A stretch of 8,010 nucleotides of DNA from Bifidobacterium breve (GCA_945889545.1 CAMDCC010000131.1:1-8010), one strand, 5' to 3'. Counted from the stretch's first letter, positions 1-6,729 are shown. The notes: generated by a model from the sequence alone, not told the origin. Program-made: numbers and translations.

Positions 1-26
1 GCGAGTGCGACAAAGAGTCTGGATGA
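1..26 (+). CDS. possible 3' end of an upstream gene (partial)
   Basis: In the frame beginning at base 3 the window reads Glu-Cys-Asp-Lys-Glu-Ser-Gly and then stops at TGA 24-26. That stop overlaps the acylphosphatase ATG at 23 as ATGA, the usual layout of coupled genes. In Actinomycetota acyP is commonly preceded by mutM/fpg, whose product ends in a Cys-x2-Cys zinc finger shortly before the C-terminus; a terminal Cys followed by a few residues would fit that. Only seven codons are visible, so identity is inference from order alone, and the frame could be non-coding. Confidence 0.3.
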
Positions 27-298
27 GTGAGCGGTTCCGTCGCCACGTCTGGATTGCCGGCAAGGTGCAGAACGTGTGGTTCCGTGATGCGTGCATGCGG
101 GAGGCGCGGGCGCGGGGCGTCGACGGGTGGGTCTGCAACCTGAGTGACGGGCGGGTGGAGGCTGTGTTCGAGGGGTCGCCCGATGCGGTGGGCGCCCTCG
201 TCGCCTGGTGTCACGAGGGACCGCCCCGGGCCCGGGTCACCCAGGTCGAAGTGCAGGAGGAGCTCCCCGCCGGCGAGCAGGGCTTCGCAGTGCGCTGA
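23..298 (+). CDS. acyP: acylphosphatase
   Basis: Small cytoplasmic acylphosphatase, which hydrolyses carboxyl-phosphate bonds such as acetyl phosphate or 1,3-bisphosphoglycerate. From ATG 23 it is 91 residues, the usual size. The phosphate-binding loop is at residues 13-21 (GKVQNVWFR) with the substrate-binding Arg21. The catalytic Asn is Asn39 in GWVCNLSDGRVEAV, which aligns with the family's GWVxNxxDGxVE segment. The family loop normally reads GxVQGVxFR, so the Gly is replaced here by Asn17. An in-frame GTG at 5 would add six residues, but ATG 23 is preferred because it gives the normal length and an ATGA overlap with a possible upstream stop. It lies just before smc, the usual actinobacterial arrangement. 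The C-terminal codons are duplicated just past the stop. Family call is secure; full activity is likely but untested because of the loop change. Confidence 0.9.
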   Translation: MSERFRRHVWIAGKVQNVWFRDACMREARARGVDGWVCNLSDGRVEAVFEGSPDAVGALVAWCHEGPPRARVTQVEVQEELPAGEQGFAVR

Positions 299-310
299 GC
301 AGTGCGCTGA
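287..310 (+). repeat. perfect 12-bp tandem duplication spanning the acyP stop
   Basis: GCAGTGCGCTGA occurs twice head to tail (287-298 and 299-310), followed by GCAGGA, which starts a third partial copy. Because the unit is 12 bp the second copy is in frame and encodes Ala-Val-Arg-stop again, giving a back-up stop codon. This looks like a recent slippage or duplication event. Confidence 0.9.
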
Positions 311-331
311 GCAGGAGGAACGCGGCTCGGA

Positions 332-350
332 CGCTCCGTCCGCTGGAGCG
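332..350 (+). other. short inverted repeat between acyP and smc
   Basis: Arms CGCTCC (332-337) and GGAGCG (345-350) are perfect complements around a 7-base loop. There is no following T-tract. It lies in the -35/spacer zone of the proposed smc promoter, so it could be an operator or a weak terminator for acyP. A 6-bp stem in GC-rich DNA can arise by chance. Confidence 0.3.
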
Positions 351-364
351 CACGGGAGCATCGC

Positions 365-370
365 TACGAT
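365..370 (+). promoter_or_regulatory. candidate -10 box of smc (near-leaderless start)
   Basis: TACGAT fits the actinobacterial TANNNT -10 pattern and ends nine bases before the smc ATG, so transcription would start at or within a few bases of the start codon. The flanking bases TCGC and CCC are the same as around the ftsY -10 box. The only purine run (GCGAGG) abuts the ATG and is too close to act as a Shine-Dalgarno site. No good -35 is visible; CTGGAG at 343-348 is weak. Confidence 0.45.
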
Positions 371-379
371 CCCGCGAGG

Positions 380-3280
380 ATGTTCCTCAAGTCGCTCACC
401 CTCAAAGGCTTCAAGTCGTTCGCCGACAAGACCACGCTCGACTTCGAGCCGGGCGTCACTGTGGTCGTCGGGCCGAACGGTTCGGGGAAATCCAACCTCG
501 TCGACGCTGTCGCATGGGTGCTCGGCGCGCAGGGGCCGCGCTCACTGCGCAGCGGCAAGATGGACGACGTCATCTTCGCGGGCACGCCGCAGCGTCAGGC
601 GCTCGGGCGGTGTGAGGTCACGCTCACCATCGACAACACGACCGGTCTCCTTCCGATCGACTTCTCCGAGGTGTCGATCACGCGCATGCTCTTCCGAACT
701 GGTGAGTCCGAGTACTTGCTCAACGACGTGCCGTGCCGACTGCTCGATGTGCAAGAGCTGCTCTCCGACACCGGCATCGGTCGCCAGCAGCACGTGATCG
801 TGGGTCAAGGTCAGCTCGACACCGTGCTCAACGCAACTCCCGGCGAGCGACGCGGGATCGTCGAAGAGGCTGCCGGGATCCTCAAGTACCGCAAGCGCAA
901 GGAGCGCGCTGAGCGCCGACTCGTCTCCACCGAGGGCAACCTGTTGCGCCTCAACGACACGCTGCGGGAAGTGCGCCGTCAGCTCTCGCCACTCCAGCGT
1001 CAAGCGGAGGCCGCACAGAAGCACGGCGGGGTGGTGTCGGAGCTGCGCGCCATCAAGCTGCACCTCGCCGGGCACCAGATCGCTGGGTACCAAACCCGCA
1101 TCGAGCGACTGCGCGACGAGCGCGCCGATCTCGACACGCGTGACGTCGATCTGCGCACCCGCTTGCGCTCGCTCGACGATGCGGTGATCGACGCCGAGCA
1201 CTCGCTTACTGCGCTTGGTGGAGAGGGCGTGTCGGACTGGTTCACTCGGGTCGAGTCGTTACGTGAGCGGGCTCGTGGGCTTGCCGCACTCGTGGGCGAG
1301 AAGCGTCGCGGGCTGGAGCGCGAGCTCGCCGCGGCTGCCGATGAGGGAGTGGTCGAGACGCTGGTCGCCGACCAGGTTGGCCTCCGTCACGACCTTGCTG
1401 CACTCGACGTCGAGGTCGACGCGCTCATGCTGCCGGGCACCGATGCACAGATCGCCGCCGACACGGCCGAGGCCACGCTCGGCGCGGCTGAAGAGCGGTG
1501 GCGCGTCGCAGAAGGTGACGCGGCGCGGGCGCGGGCGCGAGCCGACGCGATGCAGCAGCAACTCAGCGCGGCCCGCGCCGATGCAGCAACGGCCGAGCTT
1601 GATGCGCTCGACGGCGTCGTCGGCCCGGTCATCGATCACCTCGAGATCGAATCGGGTGCGGAAGCGGCAGTCGCAGCGGCGCTCGGTGAGGCGATGCGCG
1701 CTGTCGTAGTACGCGCCGGCGACGCCGCGCGGGTTGCCGTGGAGCGCTTGCACGCTGGCGACGCGCGCGCACTCGTGCTCGTCGTTCATCCCGATCGCAC
1801 GCCGTCGATGTTGGGTGTTGATGTGCCCGCGGGTGCCCGAGCCGTCGTCGACTTGGTCTCTACTCGTGTCCCTGGCTTGAGTGATGCGTTGGCGCGGCTC
1901 TTGGCCCGCACGGTGCTGGTCGCCGACTGGCGCACGGCGCTCGATCTCGTGCTCGATCACTCCGACTTGGTCGCAGTCACGCCCGACGGTGACCGTCTCG
2001 GCGGCGACGGCGTCTGGAACGTGGGCGGCGCGTCGGCACCGGTGATCACCCAAGCCGCCGTCGATGAAGCGCTCGAACGGGCATCGACGGCCGACGTGGC
2101 GCGCGCCGAAGCACAGCGCACGGTGGAGTCGGCGCGGGCTGCGCTCGGTGCGGCCCGAGCGTCGGAGTTGCGCCGCGCCGCAGTGGAAGAGCGGCGCGCG
2201 GTGCTCGCCGCGCGGCTGGGTGAGGTTGAGGCGCGCCTTGCCGCGCGTGACCCCGCGGCCAACGCAGAAGCCGAACGCCAGCGTCTGGGGTTGCTCGACC
2301 GCGACTCGGCGTTCGCCACGCTGGCGCGTCGGCTGGCCGATCACCGCTCCGCGGTCGACGCACTCCACGACCGCCTCCGTGAGCGTCGCCGGCGCCAAGC
2401 CGACGCGGCACGTTCATCGGCCGAGCAGCTCGAGACGTTGCGCACCGAGCGAGCCGAGCTCGAGCGCGGTCTTGGCGAGGTTCGCGAGCGGCAGTCGCGC
2501 ATGGAGATCGACGACGCCGAGACCCGCATCAAGCTCGAGGGATCGGTCGACGCGCTCCGGACCGAGTTCGATGTGGAGCCGGCCGCGGCGCTCGACGCGC
2601 CCGCGCCGACCGTCCCCGACGGCACCACGCTCGCCGGCCGGGCCCGGGAGCTCGAGCGCGAGCTGCGGCTCATGGGTCCGATCAACCCGCTCGCACTCGA
2701 AGAGCACCGTTCGCTCGAGGAGCGACACGAGTTCCTTTCGGGCCAGCTCGAAGATGTGCGCAACAGCCGCAAGGAGCTCACCCGTGTGGTGCGCGCGGTC
2801 GACACCGAGATCGTGCGGGTGTTCGAGCAAGCGTTCGCCGACGTGTCCGAGCACTACATGCAGCTCTTTGCAACCTTGTTCCCGGGCGGACACGGTCGCC
2901 TATTCCTGACCGAACCCGAGAACCTGCTCGACACTGGCATCGAGATGGAAGCGCGACCGTCGGGCAAGAACGTTCGGCGCCTGTCGCTCCTGTCGGGTGG
3001 TGAGCGCTCGCTCGCGGCACTGGCGTTCCTGTTTGCCGTGTTCCGAGCGCGCCCGTCGCCCTTCTATCTGCTCGATGAGGTGGAGGCCGCGCTCGACGAC
3101 GTGAACCTGCACCGGTTCCTCGATCTCGTCCACGAGTTCCGCAACGAAGCGCAGCTCGTGATCGTGACGCACCAGAAGCGCACGATGGAAGCGGGCGACG
3201 TGCTCTACGGAGTGTCGATGCCTCCCGGCGGATCGACGCGAGTCGTCTCGCAGCGCGTCAGCGACGTCGTCGTAACTTGA
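380..3280 (+). CDS. smc: chromosome segregation protein SMC, short-armed
   Basis: ATP-driven SMC subunit of bacterial condensin, which works with ScpA/ScpB to organise and segregate the chromosome. Visible parts in order: N-terminal head with Walker A GPNGSGKS at 31-38 (Lys37) and Q-loop around Gln143; coiled coil about 166-405; hinge about 406-550, ending in a glycine-rich stretch at 541-550; returning coil about 556-755 with an Ala/Pro-rich break near 732-748; C-terminal head with signature LSGGE at 871-875, Walker B FYLLDE at 895-900 (Asp899, Glu900) and His931 in VTHQK. All catalytic motifs are intact. The protein has 966 residues, against roughly 1150-1190 usual, and the shortfall falls in both arms while heads and hinge look normal. 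The start ATG 380 gives the canonical N-terminus MFLKSLTLKGFKSF. A stable hairpin follows the stop. The family call is certain; the short arms appear real because the frame is unbroken. Confidence 0.97.
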   Translation: MFLKSLTLKGFKSFADKTTLDFEPGVTVVVGPNGSGKSNLVDAVAWVLGAQGPRSLRSGKMDDVIFAGTPQRQALGRCEVTLTIDNTTGLLPIDFSEVSITRMLFRTGESEYLLNDVPCRLLDVQELLSDTGIGRQQHVIVGQGQLDTVLNATPGERRGIVEEAAGILKYRKRKERAERRLVSTEGNLLRLNDTLREVRRQLSPLQRQAEAAQKHGGVVSELRAIKLHLAGHQIAGYQTRIERLRDERADLDTRDVDLRTRLRSLDDAVIDAEHSLTALGGEGVSDWFTRVESLRERARGLAALVGEKRRGLERELAAAADEGVVETLVADQVGLRHDLAALDVEVDALMLPGTDAQIAADTAEATLGAAEERWRVAEGDAARARARADAMQQQLSAARADAATAELDALDGVVGPVIDHLEIESGAEAAVAAALGEAMRAVVVRAGDAARVAVERLHAGDARALVLVVHPDRTPSMLGVDVPAGARAVVDLVSTRVPGLSDALARLLARTVLVADWRTALDLVLDHSDLVAVTPDGDRLGGDGVWNVGGASAPVITQAAVDEALERASTADVARAEAQRTVESARAALGAARASELRRAAVEERRAVLAARLGEVEARLAARDPAANAEAERQRLGLLDRDSAFATLARRLADHRSAVDALHDRLRERRRRQADAARSSAEQLETLRTERAELERGLGEVRERQSRMEIDDAETRIKLEGSVDALRTEFDVEPAAALDAPAPTVPDGTTLAGRARELERELRLMGPINPLALEEHRSLEERHEFLSGQLEDVRNSRKELTRVVRAVDTEIVRVFEQAFADVSEHYMQLFATLFPGGHGRLFLTEPENLLDTGIEMEARPSGKNVRRLSLLSGGERSLAALAFLFAVFRARPSPFYLLDEVEAALDDVNLHRFLDLVHEFRNEAQLVIVTHQKRTMEAGDVLYGVSMPPGGSTRVVSQRVSDVVVT

Positions 3281-3303
3281 GAGCGAGCAAAGTGCGCTCG
3301 CTC
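3281..3303 (+). terminator. hairpin directly after smc stop, probable terminator
   Basis: Perfect 8-bp arms GAGCGAGC (3281-3288) and GCTCGCTC (3296-3303) enclose a 7-base loop and begin at the base after the smc TGA. There is no U-tract, which is common for terminators in high-G+C actinobacteria. It could also stabilise the 3' end of the mRNA rather than stop transcription. Confidence 0.5.
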
Positions 3304-3333
3304 CCAAGCACCAATTCGTCCGACGCTCCCGCT

Positions 3334-3354
3334 CTTGGCGCCTGCGGCGCCGGG
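3334..3354 (+). other. GC-rich hairpin upstream of the mscS-like gene
   Basis: Two copies of the self-complementary GGCGCC (3337-3342 and 3346-3351) flank a TGC loop. In RNA, two G-U pairs and one C-G pair can extend the stem to nine pairs. It ends 14 bases before the GTG start of the channel gene, so it could limit initiation or act as a second termination element. No promoter or clear ribosome-binding site is visible in the smc-mscS gap. Confidence 0.35.
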
Positions 3355-3368
3355 CCGCTCGGGCCCTG

Positions 3369-4313
3369 GTGACCATGGCGCTCGTCGCCTCGGTACCGAG
3401 CGCGCTTCTGGCCCAGCAGGCCGGGGGCAAGGTCGCGGCGTGTGGTCCGACCGCCGACCAGTCGTGGCTCTGTTCGACGGTCTACGAGATCACCGGCAAC
3501 CGCGACGCAGCCGAGCTCGCCGACACGCTTTCCAGCCCCATTCGCATCGTGTTCATCGTGGTGCTCGCGGTGGTGGCGACTTGGCTCGCGCGGCGCGTCA
3601 TTCGGCGAGTTGGTCACCGCGTGGGACTCGGTCCACAGATCGGGCCGTTGGGTGGTGCCCGACGGATGCAGCGCATCGACACCATCACTCACGTCCTGTG
3701 CAGCGTCACCACGGTCGTCATGTTCGTGATCGCACTGTTCGTCGTGTTGGGCGAGCTGGGCGTCGACGTTGCCCCGTTCATCGCCGGTGCCGGCATCGTC
3801 GGGGTGGCGCTCGGCTTCGGCGCGCAGAGCATCGTGCGCGACTTCCTCGCCGGGTTGTTCATGGTGAGCGAGGACCAGTTCGGGGTTGGTGACGTGATCG
3901 ACGTGGGTGGCGTGGTCGGCACCGTCGAGGGGTTCACGTTGCGAGTGACGCGGTTGCGCGACGTAGAAGGCGCGGTGTGGCATGTGCCGAATGGCGAGAT
4001 CAAGCGGGTGGGCAACCAGTCGCAGCAGTGGTCGCGGGCCGTGCTCGATATCGCGGTTGCATACGACACTGATCTGCCGCGGGCGACCGAGCTCATCAAG
4101 GAAGTGGCCTACGCGATGTGGAACGACGAGGAGTGGAAGCCCGTGATGTTGGCGGAGCCCGAGGTGTGGGGCGTCGAGGCGTTTGTACCCGAGGGTCCCG
4201 TGATCCGGACTGTCGCGAAGACGAAGCCACACGAGCAGTGGAACGTGGCGCGTGAGCTGCGCGCACGGATCAAGCAGACCTTCGACGACGGCGGGATCGA
4301 GATCCGTCGTTAG
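3369..4313 (+). CDS. MscS-family small-conductance mechanosensitive channel
   Basis: Membrane channel that opens under membrane tension to release solutes on osmotic downshift. With GTG 3369 as start it has 314 residues. A hydrophobic N-terminal stretch (2-16) precedes an outside segment with Cys25 and Cys36. Membrane helices lie at about 56-75 and 106-129. The pore-lining helix is at about 133-165, with the Gly/Ala-rich pattern GAGIVGVALGFGAQS and RDFLAG typical of MscS. The beta domain (about 166-218) contains EDQFGVGD and VPNGEI, followed by an alpha/beta C-terminal domain. The start is uncertain: ATG 3375 is an alternative, and the open frame upstream back to a TAA at 3273 encodes an Arg-rich stretch that would make a good signal-peptide n-region but offers only CTG (3342) as start. 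The gene sits between smc and ftsY, which are often neighbours in actinobacteria. Family call is firm; physiological ligand and gating are unknown. Confidence 0.9.
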   Translation: MTMALVASVPSALLAQQAGGKVAACGPTADQSWLCSTVYEITGNRDAAELADTLSSPIRIVFIVVLAVVATWLARRVIRRVGHRVGLGPQIGPLGGARRMQRIDTITHVLCSVTTVVMFVIALFVVLGELGVDVAPFIAGAGIVGVALGFGAQSIVRDFLAGLFMVSEDQFGVGDVIDVGGVVGTVEGFTLRVTRLRDVEGAVWHVPNGEIKRVGNQSQQWSRAVLDIAVAYDTDLPRATELIKEVAYAMWNDEEWKPVMLAEPEVWGVEAFVPEGPVIRTVAKTKPHEQWNVARELRARIKQTFDDGGIEIRR

Positions 4314-4352
4314 GAGCGCAACGTAGCCGTGCTCGGAGAGCGGGACGGCGGA

Positions 4353-4380
4353 GTGAAGCGACCCGAGCGGTCGCTAATCT
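4353..4380 (+). promoter_or_regulatory. candidate ftsY promoter, leaderless
   Basis: TAATCT (4375-4380) is a good -10 box and GTGAAG (4353-4358) a partial -35 with a 16-base spacer. The box ends seven bases before ATG 4388, placing the expected transcription start on the A of the start codon. The bases before the start (CCCATTG) hold no Shine-Dalgarno match, consistent with a leaderless mRNA. Confidence 0.5.
4357..4375 (+). promoter_or_regulatory. 7-bp palindrome overlapping the ftsY promoter
   Basis: Arms AGCGACC (4357-4363) and GGTCGCT (4369-4375) are perfect complements around CGAGC. The last T of the right arm is also the first base of the TAATCT -10 box, so the element fills the promoter spacer. 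It could be an operator for ftsY-ffh or the terminator of the channel gene. A competing longer-range stem, GCTCGG (4331-4336) with CCGAGC (4363-4368), uses some of the same bases. Confidence 0.4.
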
Positions 4381-4387
4381 CCCATTG

Positions 4388-5326
4388 ATGAAGCGTGAGC
4401 GGCCGCGTCTGCGCGACCGGATGTCGAAGCCGCGTGGCGGGTTCGCCGGTTTTCGGAGCAGGCTGCGCTCCCGCGGGAAGCTCGACGACGAGACATGGGA
4501 CGAGCTCGAGGAGACGTTGCTGCTCGCCGACGTCGGCGCTCCGATGACGGCGATGCTGCTTGAGCAGGTCAAGGCGCGTGCCGCGGCGGAGAAGGTTCGC
4601 GACGCTGACGCACTCCCGGCGTTGCTCGAGGAGGCGATCGCGGAGGCGTTGCATGCCGGCGCCGATCGGAGTTTGCGCCGAGCGGCGTCGGGTCCGAGCG
4701 CCTGGGTGCTCGTTGGTGTCAATGGCGTTGGGAAGACCACGACAATCGCCAAGCTCGCCGCTCGCGAGGTCGACGACGGTCGCCGAGTGCTTCTTGCCGC
4801 GGCCGACACGTTCCGCGCTGCGGCCGCTGATCAGCTCGTGCACTGGGCCGAACGTCTCGGTGTCGAGATCGTGCGGGCGCAGGAAGGTGCTGATCCCGGG
4901 TCCGTAGCGTTCGATGCGCTCGAAGCCTCGGTGTCGCGCGGTGTCGACGTGGTGCTGGTGGACACGGCCGGCCGTCTCCATACGAAAACCAACCTCATGG
5001 AAGAGCTGAAGAAGGTGTTGCGGATCGTGGAGCGCACACCCGGAGCGCTCCAAGAGGTCTTGCTTGTGCTCGATGCGACGACGGGGCAGAACGGACTCAC
5101 ACAGGCGCGCCAGTTCACCGAGGCGGCGGGTGTGACCGGTGTGGTGCTCACGAAGCTGGACGGCACGGCGAAGGGCGGGATCGTGCTGGCGATCGAGGCC
5201 GAGCTCGGTGTGCCGGTGAAGCTCGTCGGGCTGGGGGAGGCCGCCGAGGACCTGGTGGATTTCGATCCCGCTGAGTTCGCAGCTGCGCTCGTCGGCGCCG
5301 ACGAAGCGAACGAAGAGACTGGCTGA
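4388..5326 (+). CDS. ftsY: signal recognition particle receptor FtsY
   Basis: SRP receptor GTPase, which docks SRP-ribosome complexes at the membrane and pairs with Ffh for reciprocal GTP hydrolysis. From ATG 4388 it has 312 residues. The N domain is about 30-95. The G domain carries G1 GVNGVGKT (110-117), the insertion-box segment DTFRAAAADQL (140-150), G3 DTAGR (192-196), G4 TKLD (255-258) and GLGE (281-284). The segment before the N domain is only about 25 residues, rich in Arg/Lys, with a Phe-Gly-Phe patch; no transmembrane helix and no long acidic A domain are present, so membrane contact probably relies on this basic amphipathic region. A TTG at 4385 could add one residue, but ATG 4388 fits the leaderless promoter. 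The stop overlaps the ffh ATG by one base. FtsY rather than Ffh because it lacks an M domain and keeps the GGIVLAIEAELGVPVKLVG C-terminal pattern. Confidence 0.97.
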   Translation: MKRERPRLRDRMSKPRGGFAGFRSRLRSRGKLDDETWDELEETLLLADVGAPMTAMLLEQVKARAAAEKVRDADALPALLEEAIAEALHAGADRSLRRAASGPSAWVLVGVNGVGKTTTIAKLAAREVDDGRRVLLAAADTFRAAAADQLVHWAERLGVEIVRAQEGADPGSVAFDALEASVSRGVDVVLVDTAGRLHTKTNLMEELKKVLRIVERTPGALQEVLLVLDATTGQNGLTQARQFTEAAGVTGVVLTKLDGTAKGGIVLAIEAELGVPVKLVGLGEAAEDLVDFDPAEFAAALVGADEANEETG

Positions 5327-6660
5327 TGTTCGACGCGCTGAGCGACCGCTTCGACGGCATCTTCAAGAAGCTTCGCGGCAAGGGGAAACTGTCCGACGCC
5401 GATGTCGACGCGGTGGCGCGCGAGATCCGACTCGCGTTGCTCGAAGCCGATGTGCACGTTGCGGTCGTCAAGCGCTTCGTGAGCGAGATCAAGGAGCGCG
5501 CCGTCGGCGAAGAGGTGACGAAGAGCCTCACGCCCGGCCAGCAGGTCATCAAGATCGTGCACGACGAGCTCGTGGCCGTCCTCGGTGGCGCGACCGGGAA
5601 GTTGAAGGGCGGATCGGCGACACCAACGGTTGTGATGCTCGCGGGCCTTCAGGGGTCGGGGAAGACGACCGTCGCCGCGAAGCTTGCGCGTCATCTGGAG
5701 AAGGAAGGCAAGCGAGTGCTGCTTGTCGCGGCTGACCTGCAACGCCCCGCCGCGGTCGAGCAGCTGCGCGTGCTCGGTGAGCGAGCCGGTGTGCCGGTGT
5801 TCTCGGAGGCGACCGACCCGGTGGCCGTCGCGCGTGCCGGTGTGGAGGAGGCGCGTCGCCTCGGTCGCAACGTGGTCGTGCTCGATACGGCCGGCCGCAT
5901 CCAGATCGACGCCGACCTCATGGACGAGCTGGCCCGCATGCGCGATGCAGTGAAGCCCGACGACGCGCTGCTCGTGCTCGACGCGATGACCGGTCAGGAA
6001 GCGGTAAACGTTGCCCAGACGTTCGCCGCCACGCTGCCGCTCACGGGTGTGGTGCTCACGAAGCTCGATGGCGACGCGCGCGGTGGCGCCGCGTTGTCGC
6101 TCAAAGAAGTCACCGGCCTTCCCATCGTGTTCGCCGGCACCGGCGAAAAGCTCGACGCGTTCGAGGCGTTCCATCCCGACCGCATGGCGAGCCGCATCCT
6201 CGGCATGGGCGATGTGCTCACGCTCATCGAGAAGGCGGAGGAGACATTCGACGTAGAGCAGGCCGCGCGCACCGAAGAGAAGATGCGTAAGGGCGAGTTC
6301 ACGCTCGAAGATTTCCTCGAGCAGATGCAGCAGATGAAGAAGATGGGCCCAATCCAGAACATCATCGGGATGCTCCCCGGCATGCCGAAAGAGCTGCGCG
6401 ACGCCGAGATCGACGAAGGTGAGCTCGGCCGCGTCGAAGCGATCATCCGCTCGATGACTCCGGCCGAGCGCCGCGACACACATCTGATCAACGGCTCGCG
6501 CCGAGCTCGAATCGCTGCCGGGAGCGGTAGGACGACCGCGCAGGTGAACGCGGTGCTGAAGCAGTTCGCCGGTGTGCAGAAGATGATGAAGCAGCTCACC
6601 AAGGGCGGCAAGAAAGGCCGACGCGGCATGCAGATGCCCGGCATGCCCGGGTTGTCCTAG
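5326..6660 (+). CDS. ffh: signal recognition particle protein Ffh (SRP54)
   Basis: GTPase and signal-sequence-binding protein of the bacterial SRP; binds 4.5S/SRP RNA and hydrophobic nascent chains, then FtsY. It has 444 residues, normal for the family. The N domain is about 1-95. The G domain carries G1 GLQGSGKT (107-114), DLQRPAAVEQL (137-147), G3 DTAGR (187-191), G4 TKLD (245-248) and GTGE (271-274). The Met-rich M domain (about 300-444) has the finger loop around 333-353 (many Met), the RNA-binding SRRARIAAGSG at 391-401, and a basic Met/Gly tail. ATG 5326 shares its A with the ftsY stop (TGATG) and has only a weak GAAGAGA upstream, so translation is likely coupled to ftsY. The SRP RNA gene is not in the window. 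The TAG stop is the first element of the 15-bp repeat array. Confidence 0.98.
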   Translation: MFDALSDRFDGIFKKLRGKGKLSDADVDAVAREIRLALLEADVHVAVVKRFVSEIKERAVGEEVTKSLTPGQQVIKIVHDELVAVLGGATGKLKGGSATPTVVMLAGLQGSGKTTVAAKLARHLEKEGKRVLLVAADLQRPAAVEQLRVLGERAGVPVFSEATDPVAVARAGVEEARRLGRNVVVLDTAGRIQIDADLMDELARMRDAVKPDDALLVLDAMTGQEAVNVAQTFAATLPLTGVVLTKLDGDARGGAALSLKEVTGLPIVFAGTGEKLDAFEAFHPDRMASRILGMGDVLTLIEKAEETFDVEQAARTEEKMRKGEFTLEDFLEQMQQMKKMGPIQNIIGMLPGMPKELRDAEIDEGELGRVEAIIRSMTPAERRDTHLINGSRRARIAAGSGRTTAQVNAVLKQFAGVQKMMKQLTKGGKKGRRGMQMPGMPGLS

Positions 6661-6729
6661 ATGCCAGCCACGTGGATGCCACCCGCGATGCCAGCCACAT
6701 AGATGCCAGCCACATAGATGGCAGTCACG
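6658..6729 (+). repeat. 15-bp tandem TAG-ATG repeat between ffh and the next gene
   Basis: The unit is TAGATGCCAGCCACA. Copies begin at 6658 (TAG is the ffh stop), 6673 (degenerate, shortened to 12 bp, TGG ATG CCA CCC), 6685 (GCG in place of TAG), 6700 (perfect) and 6715 (diverged, supplying the start ATG GCA GTC ACG of the next gene). All copies keep one reading frame, the same as ffh and the downstream gene, so they read as tiny Met-Pro-Ala-Thr-stop units. Not CRISPR-like: there are no spacers and the units are contiguous. Confidence 0.9.

Noticed and set aside
1259..2398. Long - strand frame opposite the smc hinge and arms
   Set aside because: Shadow of smc codon bias; no recognisable motif, start or ribosome-binding context.
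380..3280. SMC as a truncated pseudogene, or a RecN/Rad50-type relative
   Set aside because: The frame is unbroken, all head motifs and a proper SMC hinge are present, and the LDEVEAALDD Walker B region is SMC-specific in style.
3258..4232. Long - strand frame opposite the channel gene
   Set aside because: His/Asp/Arg-rich product without domains, fully antisense to a clear MscS-family gene.
6658..6729. CRISPR-like array or attenuator leader peptide
   Set aside because: Units are contiguous, only 15 bp and without spacers, so not CRISPR. Met-Pro-Ala-Thr units lack a run of regulatory codons and there is no terminator/antiterminator pair nearby.
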